Part shown: in pieces, positions 23,842-33,111 of the stretch | Numbering within the stretch: the stretch's first letter is position 1 | Layout of the letters: each line of letters opens with the position of its first letter | DNA from: Kytococcus sedentarius DSM 20547 | Lineage (GTDB): Bacteria > Actinomycetota > Actinomycetes > Actinomycetales > Dermatophilaceae | Reading direction: 5' to 3' | Assembly (NCBI RefSeq): GCF_000023925.1 | Contig: NC_013169.1 | Span: 2,108,001 to 2,172,000, forward strand | DNA: 64,000 nucleotides | Notes under the pieces: generated by a model | Database searches by the model: none | What the model was told of the DNA's origin: nothing | What the model saw: the letters and a program-made list of their open reading frames with translations, nothing else | Position numbers and translations under genes: made by a program

Positions 23842-24405
23842 ATGGCTCCTCCTCATCCTCCCGCTGGGACCGGCCGCGCCGACCCCCGCGCGCTCGCCCA
23901 CCCGATGCGGACCCGCCTCGTCACCGAGCTGCGGCTGCACGGCACCGCCACGTCCGCCGACCTCGCGCGGCGACTGGACACGAACACCGGGGTGACCAGT
24001 TACCACCTGCGCGCACTCGAGGCCGCCGGGTTCGTCACCGCCGAGGACGGCCCCGGCCGCCGGCGCTTCTGGTCCGCGGTCCAGGACTCCTGGACCCCGG
24101 CCGGGGAGCCGGGAGAGGCGGGGGAGGCTGACGAGACGGAGGCAGCACTGTCGACCTGGCTCGACCACGACCTGGTGGACCTCTTCACCCGGCGGGCGCA
24201 CACCCACATCGACACCGCGACCGAGGACCCCGCCTGGGCTGCGGCGACCGGACTGCAGGACGGGGCGGTGCTGGTGAGCGCCGACCAGGCGGTGGCCCTG
24301 CGGGCCGAGCTCGATGCGGTGGTGGCTCGCTACCGCCGCATCGGCCAGGGCACGCCCGGCGCCCGGCGCGTGGTGGCCTGGACGGCCCTGCTGCCGGTGG
24401 AGTGA
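23842..24405 (+). CDS. ArsR-like winged-helix transcriptional regulator
   Basis: The 187-residue protein has an N-terminal winged HTH (LAHPMRTRLVTELRLHGTAT, then SADLARRLDTNTGVTSYHLRALEAAGFV) of the HTH_20/ArsR type. The C-terminal helical region of about 100 residues has no metal-binding cysteines, so metal sensing is unlikely. Homologues usually sit beside an MFS exporter, but here the nearest genes are truA (convergent) and rplM (divergent). It probably represses itself through the phased palindromes at its start. Signal unknown. Confidence 0.85.
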   Translation: MAPPHPPAGTGRADPRALAHPMRTRLVTELRLHGTATSADLARRLDTNTGVTSYHLRALEAAGFVTAEDGPGRRRFWSAVQDSWTPAGEPGEAGEADETEAALSTWLDHDLVDLFTRRAHTHIDTATEDPAWAAATGLQDGAVLVSADQAVALRAELDAVVARYRRIGQGTPGARRVVAWTALLPVE

Positions 24406-24415
24406 ACGGGTGCGT

Positions 24416-24469
24416 CAGGCCGCCCCGCCGGACGGGGCGGGCAGGTCCCCCGTCCGGCGGGGCGGCCTG
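24416..24469. terminator. Long bidirectional terminator, ArsR-like gene / truA
   Basis: Two perfect 22-nt complementary arms (24416-24437 and 24448-24469, beginning CAGGCCGCCCCGCC) flank a 10-nt loop between convergent genes. Confidence 0.8.
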
Positions 24470-24505
24470 CCGAACGGGGCGAACAGCGCGAAGGGCGCAG
24501 GCGAG

Positions 24506-25342
24506 TCAGGCGAGCGGCGCCCGCATCGCGCGGCTCTCGGCCGAACGGGCGGCGAGCTCCTCGTCCGGCGGGTAGTCCACCGCCACCAGGGTGAGGCCGT
24601 GCGCCGGCATCACCTGCACCGCCCCGAGCCGTTCACGACCCTCCTGCACCTGCCGGGGCCAGTCGACGGGCTGCCGCCCCTCGCCCACGGGCACGACTGC
24701 CCCCACGAGAGCCCGCACCATCGAGTGGCAGAAGGCGTCGGCCGAGACCTCCCCCACCACCCAGCCCTGCTCATCCCGGTGCCAGGTGAAGCGCTCCAGG
24801 GTGCGCACGGTGGTGGCCCCCTCGCGCGGCTTGCAGAACGCGGCGAAGTCCCCCAACCCCACGAGCTGCTGTGCGGCGGCGTGCATGGCCTCGGCGTCCA
24901 GGGGCTTGCGCCACGCCACGACCATTCCGCGCCGCCGGGGATCGAGGGTCTCTCGCCGGTCGCACAGCAGGTAGCGGTAGTGACGCCGCAGGGCGGAGAA
25001 GCGCGCGTCGAAGGCGTCGGGGACCTCGGTGGCGCGGTGGACGACCAGGTCCGCAGGAAGCACTCCGGCCAAGCGGGTCACGAGCGCCTCGGCCGGGGCC
25101 CGGTCGGAACGCCCGGGCACCGCAGCCCACGCCGCGTGGGCCACGTCCAGGTGGCACACGGCACCGGTGGCGTGCACGCCCGCATCGGTCCGCCCGGCCA
25201 CGGTGAGCGAGACATCCTGCGCGCGCAGGACGGTGGCGAGGCCACGCTCGAGCGTCTCCTGCACCGTCCGCAGCCCCGGTTGGGTGGCCCACCCGTGGAA
25301 GTCACGGCCGTCGTAGGCGAAGTCGAGGCGAAGGCGCGGCAT
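24506..25342 (-). CDS. truA: tRNA pseudouridine synthase A
   Basis: The 278-residue enzyme modifies U38-40 in tRNA anticodon stems. The catalytic aspartate is in VAGRTDAGVHATGAVCH. RLDFAYDGRDFHGWATQ is the canonical start and HYRYLLCDR and FCHSMVRALVG are conserved. ATG 25342 was chosen because homology begins there and TACCCT lies 7 nt upstream. In related genomes truA directly follows rplQ, but here a phosphorylase operon lies between. Confidence 0.95.
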   Translation of the reverse strand: MPRLRLDFAYDGRDFHGWATQPGLRTVQETLERGLATVLRAQDVSLTVAGRTDAGVHATGAVCHLDVAHAAWAAVPGRSDRAPAEALVTRLAGVLPADLVVHRATEVPDAFDARFSALRRHYRYLLCDRRETLDPRRRGMVVAWRKPLDAEAMHAAAQQLVGLGDFAAFCKPREGATTVRTLERFTWHRDEQGWVVGEVSADAFCHSMVRALVGAVVPVGEGRQPVDWPRQVQEGRERLGAVQVMPAHGLTLVAVDYPPDEELAARSAESRAMRAPLA

Positions 25343-25349
25343 GGGCGCG

Positions 25350-25355
25350 AGGGTA
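25350..25355 (-). promoter_or_regulatory. -10 hexamer, leaderless start of truA
   Basis: TACCCT on the minus strand ends 7 nt before ATG 25342. An independent promoter is expected because truA is cut off from the rplQ operon. Confidence 0.45.
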
Positions 25356-25434
25356 CCGGCGCACGAGACGGCCGCGTGCGCCACCGTGATGACCCACACA
25401 GGGTCAGGACACGAGCCACCGCTCAGGCCTCACC

Positions 25435-25440
25435 TAGGCT
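25435..25440 (+). promoter_or_regulatory. -10 hexamer, leaderless start of phosphoglucomutase/GH65 operon
   Basis: TAGGCT ends 7 nt before ATG 25448. No operator for a sugar regulator was recognised in 25356-25434. Confidence 0.5.
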
Positions 25441-25447
25441 CGAACCC

Positions 25448-26188
25448 ATGCCCGAGCACCCCGATCTCACGCGCCTGGGCGCGGTCCTGTTCGACCTCGA
25501 CGGCGTCCTCACCCCCACCGCCGACGTGCACCAGCAGGCTTGGGCGGACCTCTTCACCGCCTTCCTGGCCGAGCACGCCGCCCACACCGGCGAGGCCATC
25601 GCGCCGTACACCGCGCAGGACTACTACGACCACGTCGACGGCAAGCCCCGCTACGACGGCGTCCGCGACCTGCTCGCCTCGCGCGGCATCACCCTGCCCG
25701 AGGGCACCGCCGACGACGCCCCGGACGCCCCGACCGTCCGCGGGCTGGGCAACCGCAAGAACGCCACCTTCACCGCCATCCTCGCCCGCGATGGGGTGGC
25801 CCCCTACGCCGGGTCCGTCGCCCTGGTGGAGCACCTCGCCGCCGTCGGCACGCCGATGGCCATCGTCTCCTCGTCAACCAACGCCACCGCCGTCCTGCGC
25901 GCCGCCGGCCTGGACCACCACTTCCCGGTGGTCGTCGACGGCCGCGTCGCCGCCGAGCGCGATCTGCCGGGCAAGCCCGCCCCCGACACCTTCCTGGCCG
26001 CCGCCGAGCAGCTCGGCGTCTCCCCCGCATCGACCGCCGTGTTCGAGGACGCGACCTCGGGCGTGAAGGCGGCAGCCGACGGCGGTTTCACCCAGGTCAT
26101 CGGCGTGGACCGCGGCGCCGGGGCCACCGCCCTGACCGATGCCGGGGCCACCCTCGTGATCACCGACCTCCAGGAGCTCGTCCCGTGA
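25448..26188 (+). CDS. pgmB: Beta-phosphoglucomutase (HAD superfamily)
   Basis: The 246-residue enzyme converts beta-glucose 1-phosphate to glucose 6-phosphate. HAD motif I is LFDLDGVLTPT (nucleophile Asp and acid/base Asp), motif II is AIVSSSTNA, the lysine is in GKPAPDTFLAAA and motif III is VFEDATSGVKAA. The helical cap has RGLGNRKNATF. It overlaps the GH65 phosphorylase by GTGA, the classic partnership in which the phosphorylase makes the beta-glucose 1-phosphate used here. Confidence 0.92.
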   Translation: MPEHPDLTRLGAVLFDLDGVLTPTADVHQQAWADLFTAFLAEHAAHTGEAIAPYTAQDYYDHVDGKPRYDGVRDLLASRGITLPEGTADDAPDAPTVRGLGNRKNATFTAILARDGVAPYAGSVALVEHLAAVGTPMAIVSSSTNATAVLRAAGLDHHFPVVVDGRVAAERDLPGKPAPDTFLAAAEQLGVSPASTAVFEDATSGVKAAADGGFTQVIGVDRGAGATALTDAGATLVITDLQELVP

Positions 26189-28716
26189 CCGCCGCGAACC
26201 ACGTCACCGCCCACGCCGACGGCGCACCCCGCACCGACCCGATGGACCGCACGCGCTTCCCCATCGACCCCTGGCGGCTCGTGGAGACCGCTTGCCGCAG
26301 CGAGGACCTCGGCCACACCGAGACCCTCTTCGCCGTGGCCAACGGCTACCTGGGCCTGCGGGGCAACCCCGAGGAGGGCCGCGAGGCCCACACCCACGGC
26401 ACCTTCGTCAACGGCGTCCACGAGACCTGGCGCATCAAGCACGCCGAGGAGGCCTATGGCTTCGCCAAGGTGGGCCAGACGATCGTCAACGCCCCCGACG
26501 CCAAGCTGATGAAGCTGTACGTGGACGACGAGCCCTTCATCCTGGCCACGGCGGACATCGAGTCCTACGAGCGCTCCCTGGACATGCGGGCGGGCACCCT
26601 CACCCGCGACGTCGTGTGGCGCACTCCCGCGGGCAAGCGGGTGCGCGTGCACTCCGAGCGCCTCGTCTCGTTCGCGGAACGGCACCTCGCGCTGCTCTCC
26701 CTGGAGGTCCAGATGCTGAGTGGTGACGCGGCGCTGACCGTGTCGAGCCAGATCCTCAACCGCCAGGACGGCAGCGACGAGTACGCCGTCGACTCCAAGT
26801 CCCTGGGCGCCGGTTTCGACCCGCGCAAGGCCGCCACCTTCGGGCACCGCGTGCTGCAGTCGCAGGCCCAGGAGACCACCGACCGGCGCCTGGCGATGGG
26901 GTGGCGCACCACCAACTCGCGCATGACGCTCGGCGTGGGCGTGGAGCACCAGGTGACGACCGATGCGGAGGTGCGCCCCAGCCAGGTGGTCACCGAGGAC
27001 CAGGCCAAGCAGGTCTACGCCTTCCGCCTGCAGGAGGGGCAGAGCTTCCGCCTGGACAAGTGGGTCAGCTACCACTCCTCCACCGGGGTGCCGGTGCCGG
27101 AGCTGCTCGACCGCTGCCACCGCACCCTGGACCGACTGGCCTCCGAGGGCGTCGCCGCCGCGCACGCCGCCCAGGCCGACTGGCTCGCGGACTTCTGGGC
27201 CAACGCCGACGTGGAGGTGCCCGCCGACCCGGCCATCCAGCAGGCCGTGCGCTACGCCTTGTTCTCGCTGGCGCAGGCCACCGGCCGCGCGGACCGCGAG
27301 GGCATCCCGGCCAAGGGCGTCACGGGCAGCGGCTACGAGGGCCACTACTTCTGGGACACCGAGGCCTACGTGGTGCCGTTCCTGACCTACACGATGCCGC
27401 ACCTGGCCCGCAACGCCCTCCACTTCCGCTCGCGGTTGCTGCCCAAGGCCCGGGAGCGCGCCGCCGACCTCGCCCTGGAGGGCGCGCTGTTCCCCTGGCG
27501 CACCATCAACGGCGAGGAGGCCAGCGCCTACTACGCGGCCGGCACCGCCCAGTACCACATCGACGCCGACGTGGCCTACGCCCTGACCAAGTACCTCGAC
27601 GCCACCGGTGACGAGCACCTCGCCCGGCGCGACGCCGTCGACATCCTCGTGGGCACCGCACGGATGTGGGCCGACCTCGGGTTCTGGCGGCACGGCGACG
27701 AGCCGAGCTTCCACATCCACAGCGTCACCGGACCGGACGAGTACACCGCGGTGGTGAACAACAACCTCTTCACCAACGTCATGGCCCGGTACAACCTGGA
27801 GCGCGCCGCCAGCGCCCTCGCCCGGCTCGCGGAGGAGGACCCGCAGGCCCACTCCGAGGCCGTCGAGCGGCTGGACCTCCGCGAGGACGAGGCACAGACC
27901 TGGGAGCGCCTCGCCGCTGCCGTGCACATCCCCTACGACGAGGCCCTCGGCATCCACCCCCAGGACGAGCACTTCCTGGACCGGGAGATCTGGGACCTGG
28001 CGGCCACCCCACCGGAGAAGCACCCGCTGCTGCTGCACTACCACCCGTTGGTGATCTACCGCTACCAGGTGCTCAAGCAGGCCGACGTGGTGCTGGCACT
28101 GTTCCTGCAGGGCGACCGGTTCACCCTCGAGCAGAAGCGGGCGAACTTCGAGTACTACGACCCCATCACCACCGGGGACTCCACCCTCTCGGCCGTCGTG
28201 CAGTCGATCATGGCCGCCGAGGTCGGGTACCACCGCATGGCGCTGGACTACTTCCTGCGGGCGCTCTACGTGGACCTGGCCGACGCCCACTCCAACACCG
28301 AGGACGGCATGCACATCGCCAACTCGGGCGGCGTGTGGAGCGCCCTGGTCTCCGGCTTCGGCGGCATGCGCGCCGTCGCTGGCCAGCTCACCTTCGACCC
28401 GCGCCTCCCCGAGGACTGGGACGAGATCACCTTCCGGGTGCAGTGGCGGGGCAGCCGGTTGCGCATCCGCGTGGCGCAGGAGTCCATGGAGCTCACCGCC
28501 GAGACCGGCCCGGCCAGCGGCGCGGAGCCGGTCACCCTCATCGTGCGGGGTGAGCCGGTGTCCGTCGGCCCGGAGACCACCACGGTCGCCCTGGACGGAC
28601 AGGGAGAGCGTCTCGATGCGGTGCTCTCGCCCGGGTGCCAGGTCGGCCGGGCCCGCGCCGACGGGACCGTCATCACGGCCAGCACCCCCGAGGAGGGCGC
28701 CGCGACCACCACCTGA
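26185..28716 (+). CDS. Glycoside hydrolase family 65 disaccharide phosphorylase
   Basis: The 843-residue inverting phosphorylase splits an alpha-glucosyl disaccharide with phosphate into beta-glucose 1-phosphate and glucose. The N-terminal beta-sandwich (to about residue 290) is followed by the (alpha/alpha)6 barrel with GYEGHYFWDTEAYVVPFL, the general-acid motif HSVTGPDEYTAVVNNN and LHYHPLVIYRYQVLKQADV. The C-terminal sheet begins near NSGGVWSAL. Trehalose, maltose and kojibiose phosphorylases share these features. The nearby LpqY-type importer favours trehalose, but the sequence does not decide. Starts at GTG 26185 within the mutase stop. Confidence 0.9.
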   Translation: MTAANHVTAHADGAPRTDPMDRTRFPIDPWRLVETACRSEDLGHTETLFAVANGYLGLRGNPEEGREAHTHGTFVNGVHETWRIKHAEEAYGFAKVGQTIVNAPDAKLMKLYVDDEPFILATADIESYERSLDMRAGTLTRDVVWRTPAGKRVRVHSERLVSFAERHLALLSLEVQMLSGDAALTVSSQILNRQDGSDEYAVDSKSLGAGFDPRKAATFGHRVLQSQAQETTDRRLAMGWRTTNSRMTLGVGVEHQVTTDAEVRPSQVVTEDQAKQVYAFRLQEGQSFRLDKWVSYHSSTGVPVPELLDRCHRTLDRLASEGVAAAHAAQADWLADFWANADVEVPADPAIQQAVRYALFSLAQATGRADREGIPAKGVTGSGYEGHYFWDTEAYVVPFLTYTMPHLARNALHFRSRLLPKARERAADLALEGALFPWRTINGEEASAYYAAGTAQYHIDADVAYALTKYLDATGDEHLARRDAVDILVGTARMWADLGFWRHGDEPSFHIHSVTGPDEYTAVVNNNLFTNVMARYNLERAASALARLAEEDPQAHSEAVERLDLREDEAQTWERLAAAVHIPYDEALGIHPQDEHFLDREIWDLAATPPEKHPLLLHYHPLVIYRYQVLKQADVVLALFLQGDRFTLEQKRANFEYYDPITTGDSTLSAVVQSIMAAEVGYHRMALDYFLRALYVDLADAHSNTEDGMHIANSGGVWSALVSGFGGMRAVAGQLTFDPRLPEDWDEITFRVQWRGSRLRIRVAQESMELTAETGPASGAEPVTLIVRGEPVSVGPETTTVALDGQGERLDAVLSPGCQVGRARADGTVITASTPEEGAATTT

Positions 28717-28742
28717 GCCCGCCCCGGCCCGGACGGTTGCGA

Positions 28743-28790
28743 ACACGACGCAGCCCCCCACCTCGCAGGAGGTGGGGGGCTGCGTCGTGT
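28743..28790. terminator. Bidirectional terminator, GH65 gene / rplQ
   Basis: Perfect 22-bp arms (28743-28764 and 28769-28790) with a GCAG loop lie between convergent genes. This ends the alpha operon (rpsM to rplQ). Confidence 0.85.
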
Positions 28791-28804
28791 GGTTCTGCCT
28801 GCGG

Positions 28805-29611
28805 TCAGCTGCCGGCCTTCGTGAAGCCAGCGGCCTCGGCGTCGGCCTCGCTCTTGAACCAGACCTCGGCAACGGTCGACTCGAACCAGCGGCCACCGGG
28901 CTGGTGGTACTTGCCGGAGTCCATGTTGCCCTTGACCGTGTACTCCTCGGAGGGAGCGGCACCGTCGGCCAGGGCGTTGGCGGCCCCGGTCGGCAGGTCC
29001 TTGCCGGACTTGGTCTTGCCGGCCTCGATCGCGTCGCCCTCGGCGACCGCGGCGTCAGCAGCCACAGCGGCGTCGGCAGCGTCCACGGTGTCCGTGGTCG
29101 CGTCGGCCGGGGTCTCGGCAGCGGTGTCCTCCACCGGCACGGCGGCCGATGCGGCGTCGACCTCAGCGGTCTCCTCCGCGGCGGGGGCAGCCGCGGCGCG
29201 GGCGGCGTTCTGGTTCGCGCGCTCGGCCTCGGTCACGACGGCCTTGCGGGCCACCGGCTCGCGGACGAGCTCGATGACGGCCATCGGCGCGTTGTCACCG
29301 TTGCGCGGCGCGATCTTCACGACGCGGGTGTAGCCACCCTCGCGGTCGGCCACGTCGGGGGCGATCTCGGTGAACAGCTTGTGCACGACGGACTTGTCGC
29401 GGATCACGGTCATGACCTTGCGACGGTTGTGCAGGTCACCCTTCTTGGCGAAGGTGATCATCCGCTCGGCCAGGGGGCGCAGGCGCTTGGCCTTGGCCTC
29501 CGTGGTCGTGATGCGGTCGTGCTCGAACAGCGAGGTGGCCAGGTTGGCCAGCAGCAGCCGCTCGTGCGCCGGGCCACTGCCCAGGCGCGGGCCCTTCTTC
29601 GGGGTAGGCAT
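28805..29611 (-). CDS. rplQ: 50S ribosomal protein L17 with long C-terminal extension
   Basis: Residues 1-120 are normal L17 ([40 protein letters not shown]). A further 95 residues form an Ala/Glu/Asp/Thr-rich linker. The last 50 form a compact domain with [19 protein letters not shown] and EADAEAAGF, resembling the small sunset-type domain (YH-PG-x-W/Y-TxAExWF) otherwise found on secreted or surface proteins. Total 268 residues against about 120 in most bacteria. Similar tails occur in other Micrococcales. Last gene of the alpha operon. Confidence 0.95.
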   Translation of the reverse strand: MPTPKKGPRLGSGPAHERLLLANLATSLFEHDRITTTEAKAKRLRPLAERMITFAKKGDLHNRRKVMTVIRDKSVVHKLFTEIAPDVADREGGYTRVVKIAPRNGDNAPMAVIELVREPVARKAVVTEAERANQNAARAAAAPAAEETAEVDAASAAVPVEDTAAETPADATTDTVDAADAAVAADAAVAEGDAIEAGKTKSGKDLPTGAANALADGAAPSEEYTVKGNMDSGKYHQPGGRWFESTVAEVWFKSEADAEAAGFTKAGS

Positions 29612-29685
29612 GTGATTTCTCCTGTGCTTTCCAAGTGTCAGCGACGCCCGCTGCGCGGTCGTCGGATGTCACTGCGGGCGGACCC

Positions 29686-30708
29686 TCAGTACTGCTCGTC
29701 CTCGAGGACCTCGTCGTCGGCGGCCTCGTCCTCGTCGCGGTCGAGCACGATGGTGGACGGGTCGAAGTCGGCCGGCGTGTCCTTGAGGGCCAGACCGAGC
29801 TTGTGGAGCTCGACCTGCACCTCGTCGATGGACTTGTTGCCGAAGTTGCGGATGTCCAGCAGGTCCGCCTGGCTGCGTGCCACGAGCTCACCCACGGTGT
29901 GGATGCCCTCGCGCTTCAGGCAGTTGTAGGAACGCACGGACAGGTTGAGCTCCTCCACCGGCAACGCCAGGTCGGCGGCCAGCGAGGCGTCCGTCTGCAC
30001 GGTGCCCATCTCGATGCCCTCGGCCTCGACGTTGAGATCGCGCGCCAGACCGAAGAGCTCCACCAGCGTCTTGCCGGCCGAGGCCATGGCATCGGCCGGG
30101 GACATGGAGTTCTTGGTCTCGACGTCGACGATCAGCTTGTCGAAGTCGGTGCGCTGCTCGACACGGGTGGCCTCCACCTTGTAGGTGACCGACAGCACCG
30201 GCGAGTAGATGGAGTCGACCGGGATCCGGCCGATCTCCTGCTCGCCGCCCTTGTTCTGCTGCGCCGAGACGTAGCCGCGGCCACGCTCGATGGTGAGCTC
30301 GAGGTCGATCGCACCCTCGTCGTTCAGCGCACCCAGGTAGAGGTCGGGGTTGTGCACCTCGACACCTGCCGGGCAGCTGATGTCGGCACCGGTCATCTCA
30401 CCCGAACCCTGCTTGCGCAGGTAGGCCACCACGGGCTCGTCGTGCTCCGAGGAGAAGACGAGGGACTTGATGTTGAGGATGAGCTCGGTGACGTCCTCCT
30501 TCACACCGGGAACGGTGGAGAACTCGTGCAGCACACCGTCGATGCGGATGCTGGTGACCGCGGCACCCGGGATGCTCGAGAGCAGGGTGCGGCGGAGCGA
30601 GTTGCCGAGGGTGTAGCCGAAGCCGGGCTCCAGCGGCTCGATGGTGAACCGGGAACGGGCCTCGGAGACCTTCTCCTCGGAGAGGGTGGGGCGCTGGGCA
30701 ATCAGCAC
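29686..30708 (-). CDS. rpoA: RNA polymerase alpha subunit
   Basis: The 340-residue protein has the assembly domain ([20 protein letters not shown]) and the C-terminal DNA-binding domain with two HhH elements ([20 protein letters not shown]), followed by an acidic tail. It starts at GTG 30708. It is preceded by a hairpin in the rpsD-rpoA spacer, which may tune its level within the operon. Confidence 0.98.
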   Translation of the reverse strand: MLIAQRPTLSEEKVSEARSRFTIEPLEPGFGYTLGNSLRRTLLSSIPGAAVTSIRIDGVLHEFSTVPGVKEDVTELILNIKSLVFSSEHDEPVVAYLRKQGSGEMTGADISCPAGVEVHNPDLYLGALNDEGAIDLELTIERGRGYVSAQQNKGGEQEIGRIPVDSIYSPVLSVTYKVEATRVEQRTDFDKLIVDVETKNSMSPADAMASAGKTLVELFGLARDLNVEAEGIEMGTVQTDASLAADLALPVEELNLSVRSYNCLKREGIHTVGELVARSQADLLDIRNFGNKSIDEVQVELHKLGLALKDTPADFDPSTIVLDRDEDEAADDEVLEDEQY

Positions 30709-30783
30709 GTGCGTTTCCTTTCCGCGCAGCGACCGCTATATGACGCTGCTGGCAGTGACACCCGACGCGCGCGTCGGGCCAGG

Positions 30784-30815
30784 GGCTCCGGTGGCATCTG
30801 TCGACCACCGGAGCC
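30784..30815 (-). terminator. Hairpin between rpsD and rpoA (attenuator or processing site)
   Basis: A perfect 11-bp stem GGCTCCGGTGG / CCACCGGAGCC with a 10-nt loop lies in a 153-nt spacer. As rpoA must still be transcribed, partial termination or RNA processing is more likely than full termination. Confidence 0.5.
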
Positions 30816-30862
30816 GGTGCACCTGGCAGTGGGCCGGGTGCGGTGGCGACCGGAGTCGCTGA

Positions 30863-31471
30863 TCAGTTCTTGGAGTAGAGCTCCACGATGAGCTGCTCGG
30901 CCAGAACGGTGTCGATCTGCTCCCGCACCGGGCGGTCGAAGATGAGGACGCGCAGCGAACCGGGCACGACCTTCATCCAAGCCGGGACCGGGCGCTCACC
31001 AAAGGTCTCGCGAGCGATCTCGAACGGCTGGGTCTCGGCCGACTTCGGACGGACGTCGATGATGTCGAACTTCGACACCTGGATCGACGGCACGTCGACG
31101 CGCTGGCCGTTCAGCAGGAAGTGACCGTGGGTCACCAACTGACGGGCGGCCCGGCGGGTCGGCGCGATGCCGGCGCGGTAGATGACGTTGTCCAGACGCG
31201 ACTCGAGGATGGTCAGCAGGTTGTCACCGGTCTTGCCGGGACGACGAGCGGCCTCCGCGTAGTAGCGACGGAACTGCTTCTCCATGACGCCGTACATGAA
31301 GCGGGCCTTCTGCTTCTCCTGCAGCTGGGCCAGGTACTCCTTCTCCTGCGTCCGACGACGCCCGTGCATGCCGGGCGGGTACGGGCGGGCGTCGAAGCTC
31401 TTGTCGCTGCCGACGAGGTCGACCTTGAGACGGCGGGACTTCTTGGTGATGGGGCCGGTGTAACGAGCCAT
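30863..31471 (-). CDS. rpsD: 30S ribosomal protein S4
   Basis: The 202-residue primary 16S-binding protein has GMHGRRRTQEKEYLAQLQEK, the S4 domain RLDNVIYRAGIAPTRRAARQ and LVTHGHFLLNGQRVDVPS. It lacks the zinc cysteines found in some S4 forms. 17 nt after rpsK. Confidence 0.97.
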   Translation of the reverse strand: MARYTGPITKKSRRLKVDLVGSDKSFDARPYPPGMHGRRRTQEKEYLAQLQEKQKARFMYGVMEKQFRRYYAEAARRPGKTGDNLLTILESRLDNVIYRAGIAPTRRAARQLVTHGHFLLNGQRVDVPSIQVSKFDIIDVRPKSAETQPFEIARETFGERPVPAWMKVVPGSLRVLIFDRPVREQIDTVLAEQLIVELYSKN

Positions 31472-31488
31472 GATTCAGTCCTTTCCTC

Positions 31489-31890
31489 TCAGAACCGACG
31501 ACGCTTGGGCGGACGAACACCGTTGTGGGCGACCGGCGTCACATCAGAGATGGAGCCGACCTCCAGGCCGGTGGCGGTGAGGGAACGGATGGCGGTCTCA
31601 CGACCGGGGCCCGGGCCCTTGACGAACACGTCGACCTTCTTCATGCCGTGCTCCATGGCACGACGGGCAGCGGCCTCGGCGGCCATCTGCGCGGCGTAGG
31701 GGGTCGACTTGCGGGAGCCCTTGAAGCCGACCTGGCCGGCGGAGGCCCACGCGATCACGGCGCCACTGGGGTCCGTGATGGAGATGATGGTGTTGTTGAA
31801 CGTCGAGCGAATGTGCGCGTGGCCTGCCGCGACGTTCTTCTTGACACGACGGCGCGTGCGCGAGGCCGCGGCGCGAGTCTTGGGGGGCAT
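31489..31890 (-). CDS. rpsK: 30S ribosomal protein S11
   Basis: The 133-residue protein shows [34 protein letters not shown] and the C-terminal [10 protein letters not shown], all typical of S11. It lies between rpsM and rpsD. Confidence 0.97.
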   Translation of the reverse strand: MPPKTRAAASRTRRRVKKNVAAGHAHIRSTFNNTIISITDPSGAVIAWASAGQVGFKGSRKSTPYAAQMAAEAAARRAMEHGMKKVDVFVKGPGPGRETAIRSLTATGLEVGSISDVTPVAHNGVRPPKRRRF

Positions 31891-31936
31891 GCTTACTCCT
31901 GACTAGAGCTGGGGGGTGAGGAGGCTGAGCGGGGGC

Positions 31937-32308
31937 TCAGGCCTTCTTCTTGCCGGAAACCGTCTTCTTGGGGCCCTTGCGCGTACGCGCGTTGGTCTTG
32001 GTGCGCTGGCCGCGCACCGGGAGGCCACGGCGGTGGCGCAGGCCCTGGTAGCTACCGATCTCGACCTTGCGGCGGATGTCGGCGGCCACCTCACGGCGGA
32101 GGTCACCCTCGAGCTGGAAGTTGCCCTCGAGGAAGTCACGCAGAGCGACGAGCTGCTCGTCGTTCAGGTCCTTCACCCGGGTGGAGCGGTCGATACCGCA
32201 GGCCTCGACGGCCTGCAGGGCGCGGGTACGACCCACACCGAAGATGTACGTGAGGCCGATCTCCACGCGCTTGTCACGCGGGAGGTCGACACCGATGAGA
32301 CGTGCCAT
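31937..32308 (-). CDS. rpsM: 30S ribosomal protein S13
   Basis: The 123-residue head protein has [20 protein letters not shown], a helix-two-turn-helix and the basic tail [17 protein letters not shown] that contacts tRNA. First gene of the alpha operon; the 218-nt spacer before it (32309-32526) contains TTGACA on the minus strand (32465-32470) as a possible -35, but no convincing -10. Confidence 0.97.
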   Translation of the reverse strand: MARLIGVDLPRDKRVEIGLTYIFGVGRTRALQAVEACGIDRSTRVKDLNDEQLVALRDFLEGNFQLEGDLRREVAADIRRKVEIGSYQGLRHRRGLPVRGQRTKTNARTRKGPKKTVSGKKKA

Positions 32309-32526
32309 CGTGTTCCTTGTCTGTGGTCGTGGAGGTCTGGTGCACCACCAACCCGGGGTTCCACTGCCTCTGGATGATCCAGTGGGTCCGGTCCCCGGCC
32401 TCCACGCCGGGGGTGACGTCCCGCAGCTCTGCGGGGGTCGGGTGATGCATTGTCATCATGCTGTTGTCAAGCAGTCGCCCCCGACGGTGCGGGGACGTGC
32501 GATCCGTGTCGCGTGCGGCGAGTGCG

Positions 32527-32640
32527 TCAGCCCTGGCGCTGCTTGTGGCGCAGGTTGTCGCAGATCACCATGACTCGGCCGTTGCGGCGAATCACCTTGC
32601 ACTTGTCACAGATCTTCTTGACGCTCGGCTGAACCTTCAT
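32527..32640 (-). CDS. rpmJ: 50S ribosomal protein L36
   Basis: The 37-residue protein starts [19 protein letters not shown] and ends NLRHKQRQG. It keeps the full zinc ribbon (CDKC, then Cys and His in VICDNLRHK), so this is the zinc-binding form. It lies between infA and rpsM as usual. Confidence 0.96.
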   Translation of the reverse strand: MKVQPSVKKICDKCKVIRRNGRVMVICDNLRHKQRQG

Positions 32641-32738
32641 GTGCCAGTGCCTTCGGATCGTGCGCACACGCCCGCGGGGCGGACCCCACAGGCGTGAACG
32701 GTGCGGATGGTGGGTGAGGCTGGGGAGCGCGGGGCTCC

Positions 32739-32960
32739 TCAGCGGTGGCGGAAGACGATGCGACCGCGGGACAGGTCGTACGGGCTGAGCTCCACCACCA
32801 CGCGGTCCTCGGGGAGGATCCGGATGTAGTGCTGTCGCATCTTGCCCGAGATGTGGGCGAGAACCACGTGGCCGTTGGTCAGCTCCACGCGGAACATTGC
32901 GTTCGGCAGAGCCTCGACGATCGTGCCCTCGACCTCAATGACGCCGTCCTTCTTGGCCAT
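32739..32960 (-). CDS. infA: Translation initiation factor IF-1
   Basis: The 73-residue OB-fold protein ([40 protein letters not shown]) is of normal size. A strong GGAGGA site precedes ATG 32960. It is separated from map by about 150 nt, so it probably has its own promoter. Confidence 0.97.
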   Translation of the reverse strand: MAKKDGVIEVEGTIVEALPNAMFRVELTNGHVVLAHISGKMRQHYIRILPEDRVVVELSPYDLSRGRIVFRHR

Positions 32961-33111
32961 GTCCTCCGCTACTCACTTGGTCGGCCTCCCCCCGGATGGG
33001 TTCGGCCATAGACTGCGGGCTCGGCGCCCCTCCAGCCCGAGGGCGCGAGGTGGACACACGAATACCCGACTGGTCAGCCTATCGCAGAAGGCCGCCGGGC
33101 ACGAATCCGGG

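Noticed and set aside
25804-28962. An open frame of 1052 codons on the minus strand opposite the GH65 gene
   Set aside because: The plus-strand GH65 and pgmB have clear catalytic motifs; the antisense frame has none and runs across a terminator.
32441-32470. A promoter for the rpsM operon using TTGACA at 32465-32470
   Set aside because: The -35 is perfect but no acceptable -10 occurs at 16-19 bp, so it is not listed as a feature.
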